Origin: CBDFJH01 sp965198095
Lineage (GTDB): Bacteria > Latescibacterota > UBA2968 > GCA-2709665
Assembly (NCBI GenBank): GCA_965198095.1
Contig: OZ240239.1
Coordinates: forward strand, 930,001 to 994,000
Length of the DNA stretch: 64,000 nt
Direction: 5' to 3'
Below the pieces are notes generated by a model. The model was not told the DNA's origin. It saw nothing but the letters and a program-made list of their open reading frames with translations, and searched no databases. Made by a program: the position numbers and the translations under genes. This document shows, piece after piece, positions 56,447 to 64,000 of this stretch. Within the stretch, counting starts at the first letter, position 1. Every line of letters begins with the position of its first letter.

Positions 56447-57060
56447 TCATTCATGAATTGTCACGGATAGCTGCTTTATTCGCGAATCAATCAACTCCAC
56501 CTCGGCACAGTGGCTTGTCGAGGGTTGAGGAAGCGTGTGTGAAGGTGGGGCAGACATTCCTGTCTGCCCTTCACATTGTCCTTCTGCCGGAATGCAGACG
56601 GAAGAAAGGCGTGCGCCGCCTTTATAGAGCCAATACTCGTCGTCGCACAGTCCGGCTTTCGTGGGGTTTTCCGTGATGTAGCCGACGGAGCGCCAATCCT
56701 GCATTTCGCTGCGCACGGTGTGATCATAGGATTCGTCGAGCCGGCAGGTCTTTCCGCTCGGCGTCTGTCCACGGTTCCGGGTGGCGCTTGTGCCACAGCT
56801 TACGTCCTTCCTGGAAGGTCCCGGGGGATCGCGTCAGCGAGGCGAAAGGGGATCCAATAGATAGCGGCGTCCTTTTCCAGTGGTGGAGACGGCGGCGAGT
56901 CGTAGCGTGCCCAGACACAGGATTCAAAGGTTCCGGTTCGAGGGTTATGAGCAGACAGGAATGTCTGCTCCACCTTTTCAACCTTTGGTTCGACGTATCG
57001 CTTCAATGCATCATCCATCCAAGACAAATCGTCTGTAGTTGCTTCCACTTCCCGAAACAG
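56447..57060 (-). pseudogene. REP-associated tyrosine transposase relic
   Basis: Three minus-strand frames carry pieces in the order of a RayT protein: AIYWIPFRLADAIPRDLPG, then GRKLWHKRHPEPWTDAERKD, then GYITENPTKAGLCDDEYWLY. The central part with the HUH motif and catalytic Tyr is missing. An inverted pair of GCAGACATTCCTGTCTGC-like segments (about 56548-56566 and 56953-56972) flanks part of it. The relic sits in a 968-bp gene-free stretch with repeats, consistent with a role in past repeat spread. Confidence 0.55.
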
Positions 57061-57094
57061 TAAGGTGTCACCGTCATCTGCCTGCTTGCGGTGA

Positions 57095-57190
57095 CCTGCC
57101 TGCGCAGCGTACTGCGCTGCAGGCAGGCGCACAGGCTGGCGGGTCACGCCGCCGCCGTCGAAGGCGCCCTAAATCTTCTTGGTGCATCGA
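57095..57190. repeat. CTGCCTG palindrome and inverted R4 copy
   Basis: Bases 57095-57127 form a long hairpin (CCTGCCTGCGCAG/CTGCAGGCAGG). Bases 57148-57190 are the reverse complement of the repeat at 20518-20560. Bases 57285-57320 carry an R2-type end (TATGAATTATTCAGGCT). Confidence 0.6.
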
Positions 57191-57321
57191 CTTGCGACCC
57201 TGTCATGATTATCTTCAACGTACAAAGTAGTTCTCTCCCGATTCATTGTTATAACATTATTTGCGTCACCATAATACAATGACTTGGGTAAGGAAACTAC
57301 CTTTCTTATGAATTATTCAGG

Positions 57322-58743
57322 CTAAAAGATCTTGTAACTCAGACCGACGTTGAAGCTCTGCCGGAAGGGTTGTCCTCGAATCGCCGTAATTCGCTCGGAA
57401 GCCGTCAGGTTGATCTTGTTTTCGATGAAGAACGTGAGCCCGAAGGAGATGATGGTGCTGTGCGTGGTTCCTGACCGCCCTCGGGACGGGCTCTCCTCCA
57501 CGACGCGACCGACGGTGAATCCCTCGGCGCGCAACGGATCCTGCGTTGCCCTGTGTTTTTCGGCCCGAAACGTCTGATCGACCGTGAAGCTGATCCTGTT
57601 CGCGAACTCATAGATGAAATCGGTGGTTTGAACGAAGTGGTAGGCTTTGCCGAAGCTCCCCGAAAAAGGCGTCGTCAGAATGAAACGTGTGTTGATCTGA
57701 GTGTTCCAGCTGATCGGACGGGAGTATCTGAATCCGATCGACAGGGCAGGTTCGTGCCGGTCCTGTCCATCGACCGGCGTCATCACTTCGAACAAGATGC
57801 CGGCGTTGACCTCCCAGCCGTAGAAGCGGTCGTTGATCTGTTCCTGAGTGAGCACCTCCTGCATCCGTAGAACGCCGAAGGCAATTTCGCCCAGAACAAG
57901 CCCGGACTTGCTGATTTCGTTCGTCATGTCTTCAAACCAGTAGTTTTCGTAGCGGTCTCCGTACAGGTCTTTGTATTCCTGCTCTTTTTCGATAATGTGT
58001 CCCAACCGGATCATGGTCTCCTTGGGCAGGTGCTCGGAGATGATGCCCTCCTCCAGGAAGAATTCCTCGATTCTCACCGCCTTGCGCAACGCCGTCGCGT
58101 TGATGAAGCGTCCATAGCCGATCCCAAGCGTCACGTTCATGTTCGGCCGGTCCGTCCGGGCCGAGCTGACAATGGTGGTATCCGGCTGCACCAGGACGGC
58201 GTCCGTCCCTACGTTGATCGTATCGAGCCGGATCAGGACCGTGTCGCGAAGAAGCCCGAACCTGTTCTCGTAGCGCAGGTTCGGCTCCGCGAAGACAAAC
58301 ACGTTGCCTTCGGTCGGCGTGTATTTTTTCACAACGACATCCACGTCGGCTGTCAGGTCCCCAACCCATTCGTCCCGCCTGTTGTCCTTGTTGATGCTCG
58401 TAGACCCGAACAGATCGACGGCGTAGGCGAAGGGAAGGGAATCGTAGAACTTCTTGTAGATGACGCCCAGGTTGCCGGACTGTACGACCGCGGTATCTCC
58501 CTCGGTGACATAGTTCAGGCTGAACGCGTTGATGCGCAGGTTGTCGGCGCGGCTGACGGGGACGCTGTAGTCCGCGACGGAAACGTTCTGAGCGCCCAAC
58601 TCCGCAGCCGGAATTGACAGACTCGCTCCCAGGATCCAGGAAGCGAGACGCCGGGTTCGGATTCTGTTTGAGGTCCCCCGGGCAGGCTTCCTGCCGGGAG
58701 CGACCGTCCCGGGAACGCGATATTCTGTCGGATTCGTGTTCAT
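57322..58743 (-). CDS. Outer-membrane beta-barrel protein, unknown function
   Basis: The 473-residue protein has a long basic N-terminus and a signal peptide (LASWILGASLSIPAAELGAQ). Alternating hydrophobic strands follow, and the C-terminus is aromatic (FNVGLSYKIF), as expected for a barrel inserted by BamA. Repeated GIGYGRFIN / IGFRYSRPISWNT strands support this. Its ATG overlaps the stop of the DUF3047 gene (ATGA), so the two are made together and probably work together. No specific family is recognised. Confidence 0.75.
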   Translation of the reverse strand: MNTNPTEYRVPGTVAPGRKPARGTSNRIRTRRLASWILGASLSIPAAELGAQNVSVADYSVPVSRADNLRINAFSLNYVTEGDTAVVQSGNLGVIYKKFYDSLPFAYAVDLFGSTSINKDNRRDEWVGDLTADVDVVVKKYTPTEGNVFVFAEPNLRYENRFGLLRDTVLIRLDTINVGTDAVLVQPDTTIVSSARTDRPNMNVTLGIGYGRFINATALRKAVRIEEFFLEEGIISEHLPKETMIRLGHIIEKEQEYKDLYGDRYENYWFEDMTNEISKSGLVLGEIAFGVLRMQEVLTQEQINDRFYGWEVNAGILFEVMTPVDGQDRHEPALSIGFRYSRPISWNTQINTRFILTTPFSGSFGKAYHFVQTTDFIYEFANRISFTVDQTFRAEKHRATQDPLRAEGFTVGRVVEESPSRGRSGTTHSTIISFGLTFFIENKINLTASERITAIRGQPFRQSFNVGLSYKIF

Positions 58744-59582
58744 GGCAAGGTCTCCGGACGATCCTGATGCCTCTCCTTCCGTCCCACGGTCGGAGCGCCT
58801 TCAGGTGACTTGAGAAAGATGAAATCATCGTAATCGGCTTCGACATAGGTATTCGTGTTGTCTGAATCCGTAATGACGGCCAGAGAGCGAACAGGTCGCG
58901 GCTCGCCGCCGAAGACACGCTTGTAGTCCTCGTACGCGTTCACTTCCTCCCAGACCCACTTTCCCGCCTCCCGCGTACCCGTTCGCAGCACGATGATGCG
59001 CGTCCGGTCGTTGTTCGGACTGACGATCTCCGTTCCGACCGGAAGTGTCGCGCTCCAGACATATTTGAGCGTCTTCGGAATGATCCCCCCGATGAAAACG
59101 AGCCGGACACCCGCACCGCTGTCGTTCTTTTCCTTGATCTCTTCGTTTCCCCCCACGGGCAGGCTGACGACCCGCCATCTCCAACGTAACCGTTTGTAAA
59201 TACGCAGGTTGATGTCTGCAGCCCGGCCGGCGTTGATCGCCTCTCCAGTGGTTTCCGCGTGAAGATAGGTGTTTCCTTCGTTCTCCTCTATCGTGTAGTA
59301 AAGCCCTTTCTTCACGCGCCTCCATCCCGACCGGCCCTCCCAGGTATCAGGAAACAGACCGACCTGATCCGGGTAGTCGAATGTCTCCAGGACGATCGCC
59401 GAGTCCGCCGAGGCGGCGTCCGGACCTTGGCCTGTTTCTTCGGCGACAACAGGGTTCGGTCTCGGGAAAAGCACGACCCAGCACGCCAATCCGACACAAA
59501 ATCGAAACGGATTGCCGCCCCGGAACCGCTTGAGACGGCGGTCTTTCCTCGATGAGGATCGAACGTCAGCCCGAAGAGACAT
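58740..59582 (-). CDS. DUF3047 family exported protein
   Basis: The protein is 280 residues from the ATG ending at 59582; longer in-frame starts read low-complexity basic sequence. A signal-like stretch (FCVGLACWVVLFPRPNPVVA) precedes a DUF3047 domain (GWRRVKKGLYYTIEENEGNT, YLHAETTGEAINAGRAADIN, KRLRWRWRVVSLP, LRTGTREAGKWVWEEVNAYE, VEADYDDFIFLKS). The family is secreted with unknown function, possibly a carbohydrate-binding sandwich. It overlaps the downstream barrel gene by four bases. Confidence 0.82.
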   Translation of the reverse strand: MSLRADVRSSSRKDRRLKRFRGGNPFRFCVGLACWVVLFPRPNPVVAEETGQGPDAASADSAIVLETFDYPDQVGLFPDTWEGRSGWRRVKKGLYYTIEENEGNTYLHAETTGEAINAGRAADINLRIYKRLRWRWRVVSLPVGGNEEIKEKNDSGAGVRLVFIGGIIPKTLKYVWSATLPVGTEIVSPNNDRTRIIVLRTGTREAGKWVWEEVNAYEDYKRVFGGEPRPVRSLAVITDSDNTNTYVEADYDDFIFLKSPEGAPTVGRKERHQDRPETLP

Positions 59583-59745
59583 AGGACGAAATATAGGGCA
59601 TACGGCGGGTATGGATGCGGAAAAACGCCGGGTCGAGACCGTTCGAGGGCTTGTTCGGTCAACCGGGTCGCGATCCGGATGGCCCGCGCCGGCCGCCCGT
59701 CGGGCGCCTGCCGTTCCGGGGCGGGCGACCGTTCCCGAAGAAGCC

Positions 59746-59771
59746 AAAAAGCCCGGCTGGGCAGCCGGGCT
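59746..59771 (-). terminator. Rho-independent terminator of glutamate synthase
   Basis: On the minus strand AGCCCGGCTG (complement of 59771-59762) pairs with CAGCCGGGCT (59759-59750) around a two-base loop, followed by TTTTT. It lies 34 bases after the gltB stop. Confidence 0.85.
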
Positions 59772-59804
59772 CATCACCGTCTCAGAATCGATTCGGGAAT
59801 GCTT

Positions 59805-62800
59805 CTACCGCAGGAGACCGACGCTTGGCTCAAGCCTCTTCCCGGCCCGACCCTTGCGATGAATCTCCTGGTAGCGTTCCGGGATAACGAGCTCGTCTTC
59901 AGCTTCGGGCGGATGCGGCGCGACCTTGTAGAAAAGGGGTAAGTAGTGCTCCCAGCGATTCAGGATTTCGCTGGCCCTGCGACTGTTCGTAAGCTCGAGG
60001 TGGCGGCCGATCATCTTCTGGAGCAGGCTGAGATCATCGTCTTCTTTGACGCGCTGAATGCGCACGAGCTGGGAATTGAACCGTCTCTCGAAGGTCCCGT
60101 CCTCATCGAGCACGAAAGCGACGCCGCCCGTCATTCCGGCTCCGAAATTTCTCCCTGTGGTCCCCAGGACGATGACCGTTCCCCCGGTCATGTATTCACA
60201 GCCGTGATCGCCGACCCCTTCGACGACCGCGTTGCCTCCGCTGTTCCTCACGCAGAACCGTTCGCCCGCCTGACCGGCGGCGTAAAGGGCCCCCCCTGTT
60301 GCGCCGTACATCACGGTGTTGCCCACAATCGTATTCTCGTGGCTCTCGAATCGGACGTTGCCTGGCGGCATGACGACGATTTCTCCCCCGTGCATCCCCT
60401 TCCCCACGTAGTCGTTCGCCTCTCCGGTGAGCATCAGCTTCAGGCCGCGTATGCAGAAGGCGCCGAAGCTTTGACCCGCGCTTCCCTTGAGCCGACAGGT
60501 AATCGTTCCGGCAAGCCCGGCGTCTCCATAGTGATAGGCGATCTCTCCGGCAAGCTTGGCCCCTACGGTTCGATGCGTATTCTTGATCTCGTAACGAAGC
60601 GATATGGAGCTATTCTCGGAAATCGCATCCTGCGCATCCTGAAGCATCCGGTCATCCAGGGGGGCATCCGGGCGGTCGTTTCGTTCCTTCGTGTGATACC
60701 GCGGCCGTGTGCCGTTTGGATCGGGGTCGGTCAAGATGTGGCTGAGGTCCACCGAATGCAGCCTCGGATTGTTGGCGTCGATTCTGGGCACCAGCAGGCC
60801 CTGCCTTCCGATGATGTCATCGAGGCTCCTGTAACCGAGCGCAGAGAGAAGCTCCCGAACTTCCTGGGCGAGATGGGTGAGGAAGGAGATCACCATCTGG
60901 GGGGTTCCGCTGAACCGTTCCCGGAGCTCCGGTTTCTGTGTGGCCACGCCCACGGGACACGTGTTGAGGTGGCACTGCCGCGCCATGATGCATCCCTCCG
61001 CGACGAGCGCCGAGGTGCCGAACCCGTACTCCTCTGCGCCAAGGATGGCCGCGATCACGACGTCGCGACCCACCTTGAAGCCTCCATCCACGCGTATCGT
61101 CACGCGGCCGCGCAGATCGTTCTGAACGAGCGTCTGCTGAACCTCCGAAAGCCCAAGCTCCCAGGGAGATCCCGAGTGCTTGATCGAGCTGATGGGAGAC
61201 GCGCCCGTTCCGCCGTCGTGGCCGCTGATGTGGATGACGTCCGCGTATGCCTTCGCCACGCCCGCGGCGATGGTACCGATCCCCGAAGAGGCGACCAGTT
61301 TCACGCATACCTTGGCGCGGGGATTCACGTGTTTCAGATCGTAGATAAGCTGAGCGATGTCTTCGATACTGTAGATGTCGTGATGTGGCGGCGGAGAGAT
61401 CAGGGTCAGACCGGGGACGGAATGACGGATCAGGGCGATTTCGGCCGATACCTTGTGCCCGGGAAGCTGGCCCCCCTCTCCCGGCTTTGAGCCCTGCGCC
61501 ATCTTGATTTCGAGTTCGCGGGCCGAGGCCAGATACTGTGGGGTCACGCCAAATCGTCCCGAAGCGACCTGCTTGATCGCGCTGTTCGGCCAGTCGCCGT
61601 TGGGCAGACGGTGGTAGCGGCGGGGACTTTCTCCGCCTTCTCCGCTGTTGCTCTTCCCGCCCAGCCGGTTCATCGCAATCGCGAGCGTTTCGTGCGCCTC
61701 GCGCGAGAGGGCGCCGTGGGACATCGCCGCCGTCGTAAATCTCCGACAGATCGATTCTACCGGTTCGACTTCATCGAGCGGGATCCGGTTTCCCGGCCTC
61801 AGCGCCATCAGGTCTCGAAGCGCCGCGGGCGGTCGACTTCCCACCAACCTGGAGTACACCCGATAGTCTTCGTAGGTCCCGCCCTTTGCCACCTTGTGAA
61901 GCGCCTTGAAAACGAGTGGATTCAGGGCGTGGAACTCGCCGCCTCGCCGAAATCGATAAATGCCCGCGTCCCGCAGTTCCGGTTTGTCCTCGTATCCGAA
62001 CGCCCGGGCGTGCAGGTCTCGGACATCGGCCGCGATCTCTTCGAGCCCGATGCCCCCAACGTGGGAGACCGTTCCGGTAAAGCAACGATCGATCAGGTCC
62101 TGATGAAGCCCGATCGATTCGAAAATCTGGGCGCCGTGATAGCTGGTAAGCGTGGAGATGCCCATTTTCGACATGATCTTGAGGATACCGGCCTCCAGCG
62201 CCTTTCGGTAGTTTGCCAAAGCTCTCGGAAATACGATTCCGTCTTCCAGCTCTCCCGCCTCCACGAGCTCCCTGAGTGTCTCATACGCCAGATACGGGTT
62301 GACGGCGCTCGCTCCGTAGCCAATCAAGGAGGCAAAGTGATGGACCTCCCGCGGCTCTCCGGACTCGACGATCAGGCTGGCCTGCATTCGCTTTCGTTCT
62401 CTGATCAGGTGGTGATGTACGGCCCCCACCGCGAGGAGGATGGGAATCGGAGCGCGCGTCGGTCCAACACTCCGGTCGCTCAGGATCAACAGAGATCTGC
62501 CCCTGTCGACAGCCTGAACCGCTTGGGCGCAAAGCCGGTCGAGCGCCCTTCGAAGCCCCTCGGCACCCTCTTGCGGATTGAAGAGCGCCGGTAACGTCGC
62601 GGCGGAAAACTCCGGCACGATCATGCTTCGGAGATGATTCAACTCCGAGTCGAGCAGGATCGGGGACCGGAGACGAATGAGTCTGGCCTGTTTCTCGGTC
62701 TCATCGAGCAAGTTTCCACGGAACCCGAGGAGCATGTCCAGGGACATCACCAGTGCTTCACGGAGCGGGTCGATCGGCGGATTCGTCACCTGTGCGAAGA

Positions 62801-64000
62801 GCTGGGTGAAGTAGTTGAAGAGCGGCTTCGGTCTTTGAGAAAGAAAGGCGAGCGGCGTGTCGTCCCCCATCGATCCGACCGGTTCCTTCGCGTCGTTGGC
62901 CATGGGTACGAGCACGTAGTTCATCTCGTCCGCGGTATAGCCGAATGCCGTTTGCCGCCGTTTGAGTTGCCCGTCTTCGACTGAAACCGCGGGCTCGGGC
63001 TCGACCGGACAGCGGCCTCTTTCGAAGCGAATCAGGTTCTCCCTGATCCACTGGCTGTAGGGCCTCCGACCGGCAATTTGAGCCTTGATCTCACGATTGC
63101 CCAAAAGGAGGCCCCGACGCGTGTCCACGGCGATCATCTGTCCGGGTCCCAGGCGACCCTTTTTGACGATTTTACGGTCGTCTACGTCCAGCAGCCCCAC
63201 CTCGGAACCCATGATGACGAGGCCGTCATCGGTCACCTTGTAGCGTGCGGGCCGAAGGCCGTTCCGGTCCAGCACGGCTCCGACAACGGATCCATCGCTG
63301 AAAGCCACGGCGGCAGGTCCGTCCCACGGCTCCATCAGACAATCGTGATACTCGTAAAAGGCTCTGATCTGCTCATCCATGTCCGGCATATTCTGGTAGG
63401 CCTCGGGCACGAGCATCATAATCACGTGCATGGGGTCCCGACCGGACAGCACCAGGGATTCGAACGTATTGTCCAGGCAAGCCGAATCGCTGGTTACGAG
63501 CGGATCGATCATCGGCGTCATCCGATTGATCCGCCGGCCCCACGTCCTCGACCTGAGGTCCGGCTCTCGCGCCCGGATCCAGTTCACGTTTCCCTTCAAA
63601 GTATTGATTTCGCCGTTGTGCGCGAGAAAACGGAACGGTTGCGCCAGAATCCAGTTCGGCATGGTATTCGTACTGTAACGCTGGTGAAAAATCGCCATCG
63701 CCGATTCGAAATCCGGGTTTTGAAGGTCTTTGTAGAACCGGGAGAGCTGCGGGGCGACCATCATCCCTTTGTAGATGATCGTCCGGTTGGAAAGGGAGCA
63801 GATGTAGCAGTCGCGTATCCCGTGCCGGTAGACGGACCGTTCAATCTGCTTCCGAACGAGGTAGAGCGCCCGTTCGAACTCGACTTCAGACATCCGATCC
63901 GGACGCCCGATGAGGACCTGCTGAATGTCCGGGAGCAACCCGGCGGCCGTATCGCCCAGGACGGAGACCTCTACCGGTACCTGACGCCACCCGAAGAAGT
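59805..64000 (-). CDS. gltB: Glutamate synthase large subunit, 5' end outside window
   Basis: About 1398 codons are present; the frame stays open to the right edge (FFGWRQVPVEVSVLGDTAAG), so the catalytic Cys of the glutaminase domain lies beyond it. Visible parts are the rest of the class II amidotransferase domain (FAIFHQRYSTNTMPNW, FRFLAHNGEINTLKGN), the central domain and the FMN-binding synthase domain (SNSGEGGESPRRY, KPGEGGQLPGHKV, HISGHDGGTGASPISSIKHS). The 3Fe-4S cysteines are in CIMARQCHLNTCPVG, and the GXGXG helix domain follows (GNTVMYGATGGALYAAGQAG). It makes glutamate from glutamine and 2-oxoglutarate with a small subunit not in the window. Confidence 0.96.
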   Translation of the reverse strand, partial: FFGWRQVPVEVSVLGDTAAGLLPDIQQVLIGRPDRMSEVEFERALYLVRKQIERSVYRHGIRDCYICSLSNRTIIYKGMMVAPQLSRFYKDLQNPDFESAMAIFHQRYSTNTMPNWILAQPFRFLAHNGEINTLKGNVNWIRAREPDLRSRTWGRRINRMTPMIDPLVTSDSACLDNTFESLVLSGRDPMHVIMMLVPEAYQNMPDMDEQIRAFYEYHDCLMEPWDGPAAVAFSDGSVVGAVLDRNGLRPARYKVTDDGLVIMGSEVGLLDVDDRKIVKKGRLGPGQMIAVDTRRGLLLGNREIKAQIAGRRPYSQWIRENLIRFERGRCPVEPEPAVSVEDGQLKRRQTAFGYTADEMNYVLVPMANDAKEPVGSMGDDTPLAFLSQRPKPLFNYFTQLFAQVTNPPIDPLREALVMSLDMLLGFRGNLLDETEKQARLIRLRSPILLDSELNHLRSMIVPEFSAATLPALFNPQEGAEGLRRALDRLCAQAVQAVDRGRSLLILSDRSVGPTRAPIPILLAVGAVHHHLIRERKRMQASLIVESGEPREVHHFASLIGYGASAVNPYLAYETLRELVEAGELEDGIVFPRALANYRKALEAGILKIMSKMGISTLTSYHGAQIFESIGLHQDLIDRCFTGTVSHVGGIGLEEIAADVRDLHARAFGYEDKPELRDAGIYRFRRGGEFHALNPLVFKALHKVAKGGTYEDYRVYSRLVGSRPPAALRDLMALRPGNRIPLDEVEPVESICRRFTTAAMSHGALSREAHETLAIAMNRLGGKSNSGEGGESPRRYHRLPNGDWPNSAIKQVASGRFGVTPQYLASARELEIKMAQGSKPGEGGQLPGHKVSAEIALIRHSVPGLTLISPPPHHDIYSIEDIAQLIYDLKHVNPRAKVCVKLVASSGIGTIAAGVAKAYADVIHISGHDGGTGASPISSIKHSGSPWELGLSEVQQTLVQNDLRGRVTIRVDGGFKVGRDVVIAAILGAEEYGFGTSALVAEGCIMARQCHLNTCPVGVATQKPELRERFSGTPQMVISFLTHLAQEVRELLSALGYRSLDDIIGRQGLLVPRIDANNPRLHSVDLSHILTDPDPNGTRPRYHTKERNDRPDAPLDDRMLQDAQDAISENSSISLRYEIKNTHRTVGAKLAGEIAYHYGDAGLAGTITCRLKGSAGQSFGAFCIRGLKLMLTGEANDYVGKGMHGGEIVVMPPGNVRFESHENTIVGNTVMYGATGGALYAAGQAGERFCVRNSGGNAVVEGVGDHGCEYMTGGTVIVLGTTGRNFGAGMTGGVAFVLDEDGTFERRFNSQLVRIQRVKEDDDLSLLQKMIGRHLELTNSRRASEILNRWEHYLPLFYKVAPHPPEAEDELVIPERYQEIHRKGRAGKRLEPSVGLLR

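Overview
The window is GC-rich bacterial DNA from what is most likely an uncultured member of the FCB superphylum (Latescibacterota-, Gemmatimonadota- or KSB1-like). The evidence is a set of secreted proteins ending in FlgD-like modules of the NxPNPFNPST / YNLLGQ type, a di-haem MauG-type lipoprotein, a DUF3047 protein paired with an outer-membrane barrel, and many interspersed palindromic repeats. The taxon is inferred, because there is no rRNA or tRNA to anchor it.

Bases 1-20334 are almost entirely minus strand. A secreted-protein operon (1379-aa leucine-rich-repeat protein, two proteins with FlgD-like modules, a frameshifted Cache-domain lipoprotein) lies downstream of a two-component system: a REC-PAS4-kinase overlapping a sigma-54 activator. 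A consensus sigma-54 promoter sits in front of the kinase, with a candidate enhancer palindrome about 200 bp further up. A second kinase, a recent paralogue without its own regulator, follows. A 2.5-kb repeat desert and an amidohydrolase close this part.

Bases 20335-37700 are accessory territory on the plus strand. They hold an intact Phd/PIN toxin-antitoxin pair, methionine aminopeptidase, two methyltransferases, a GyrB-like fragment, a small membrane protein, a 2H phosphoesterase, an IS1182-like element that jumped into an older repeat, a TlpA-like thioredoxin protein, a pyrophosphatase-Nudix fusion, a GIY-YIG nuclease between hairpin repeats, two broken genes (metallo-beta-lactamase fold, adenosine deaminase), a divergent PRPP synthetase and a GNAT acetyltransferase. 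Several repeat families fill the gaps.

Bases 37700-49472 form a catabolic cluster: propionyl-CoA synthetase, hydantoinase/oxoprolinase B and A subunits, a homocysteine S-methyltransferase fused to a second methyltransferase, a sarcosine-oxidase-like flavoprotein and a second B subunit. Between the flavoprotein and the second B subunit lie scraps of a lost type I restriction system with a HicBA pair. Read together, the cluster could open an N-methylated cyclic amide or hydantoin, oxidise the resulting N-methyl amino acid and pass methyl groups to homocysteine. That pathway is inference.

Bases 49473-64000 hold a glycoside-hydrolase-like protein, a doubly frameshifted VapBC-type pair, the MauG lipoprotein, transketolase, a REP-associated transposase relic, the DUF3047/barrel pair and the 3' part of glutamate synthase large subunit, which runs off the right edge.

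Two themes recur. Short palindromes with CTGCCTG arms have invaded genes and repeats, including two insertions in one transposase gene. An uncatalogued domain of about 100 residues is shared by a secreted FlgD-type protein and the MauG lipoprotein. Many accessory genes carry single frameshifts or in-frame stops, so this is either real decay or assembly error; read mapping would decide.
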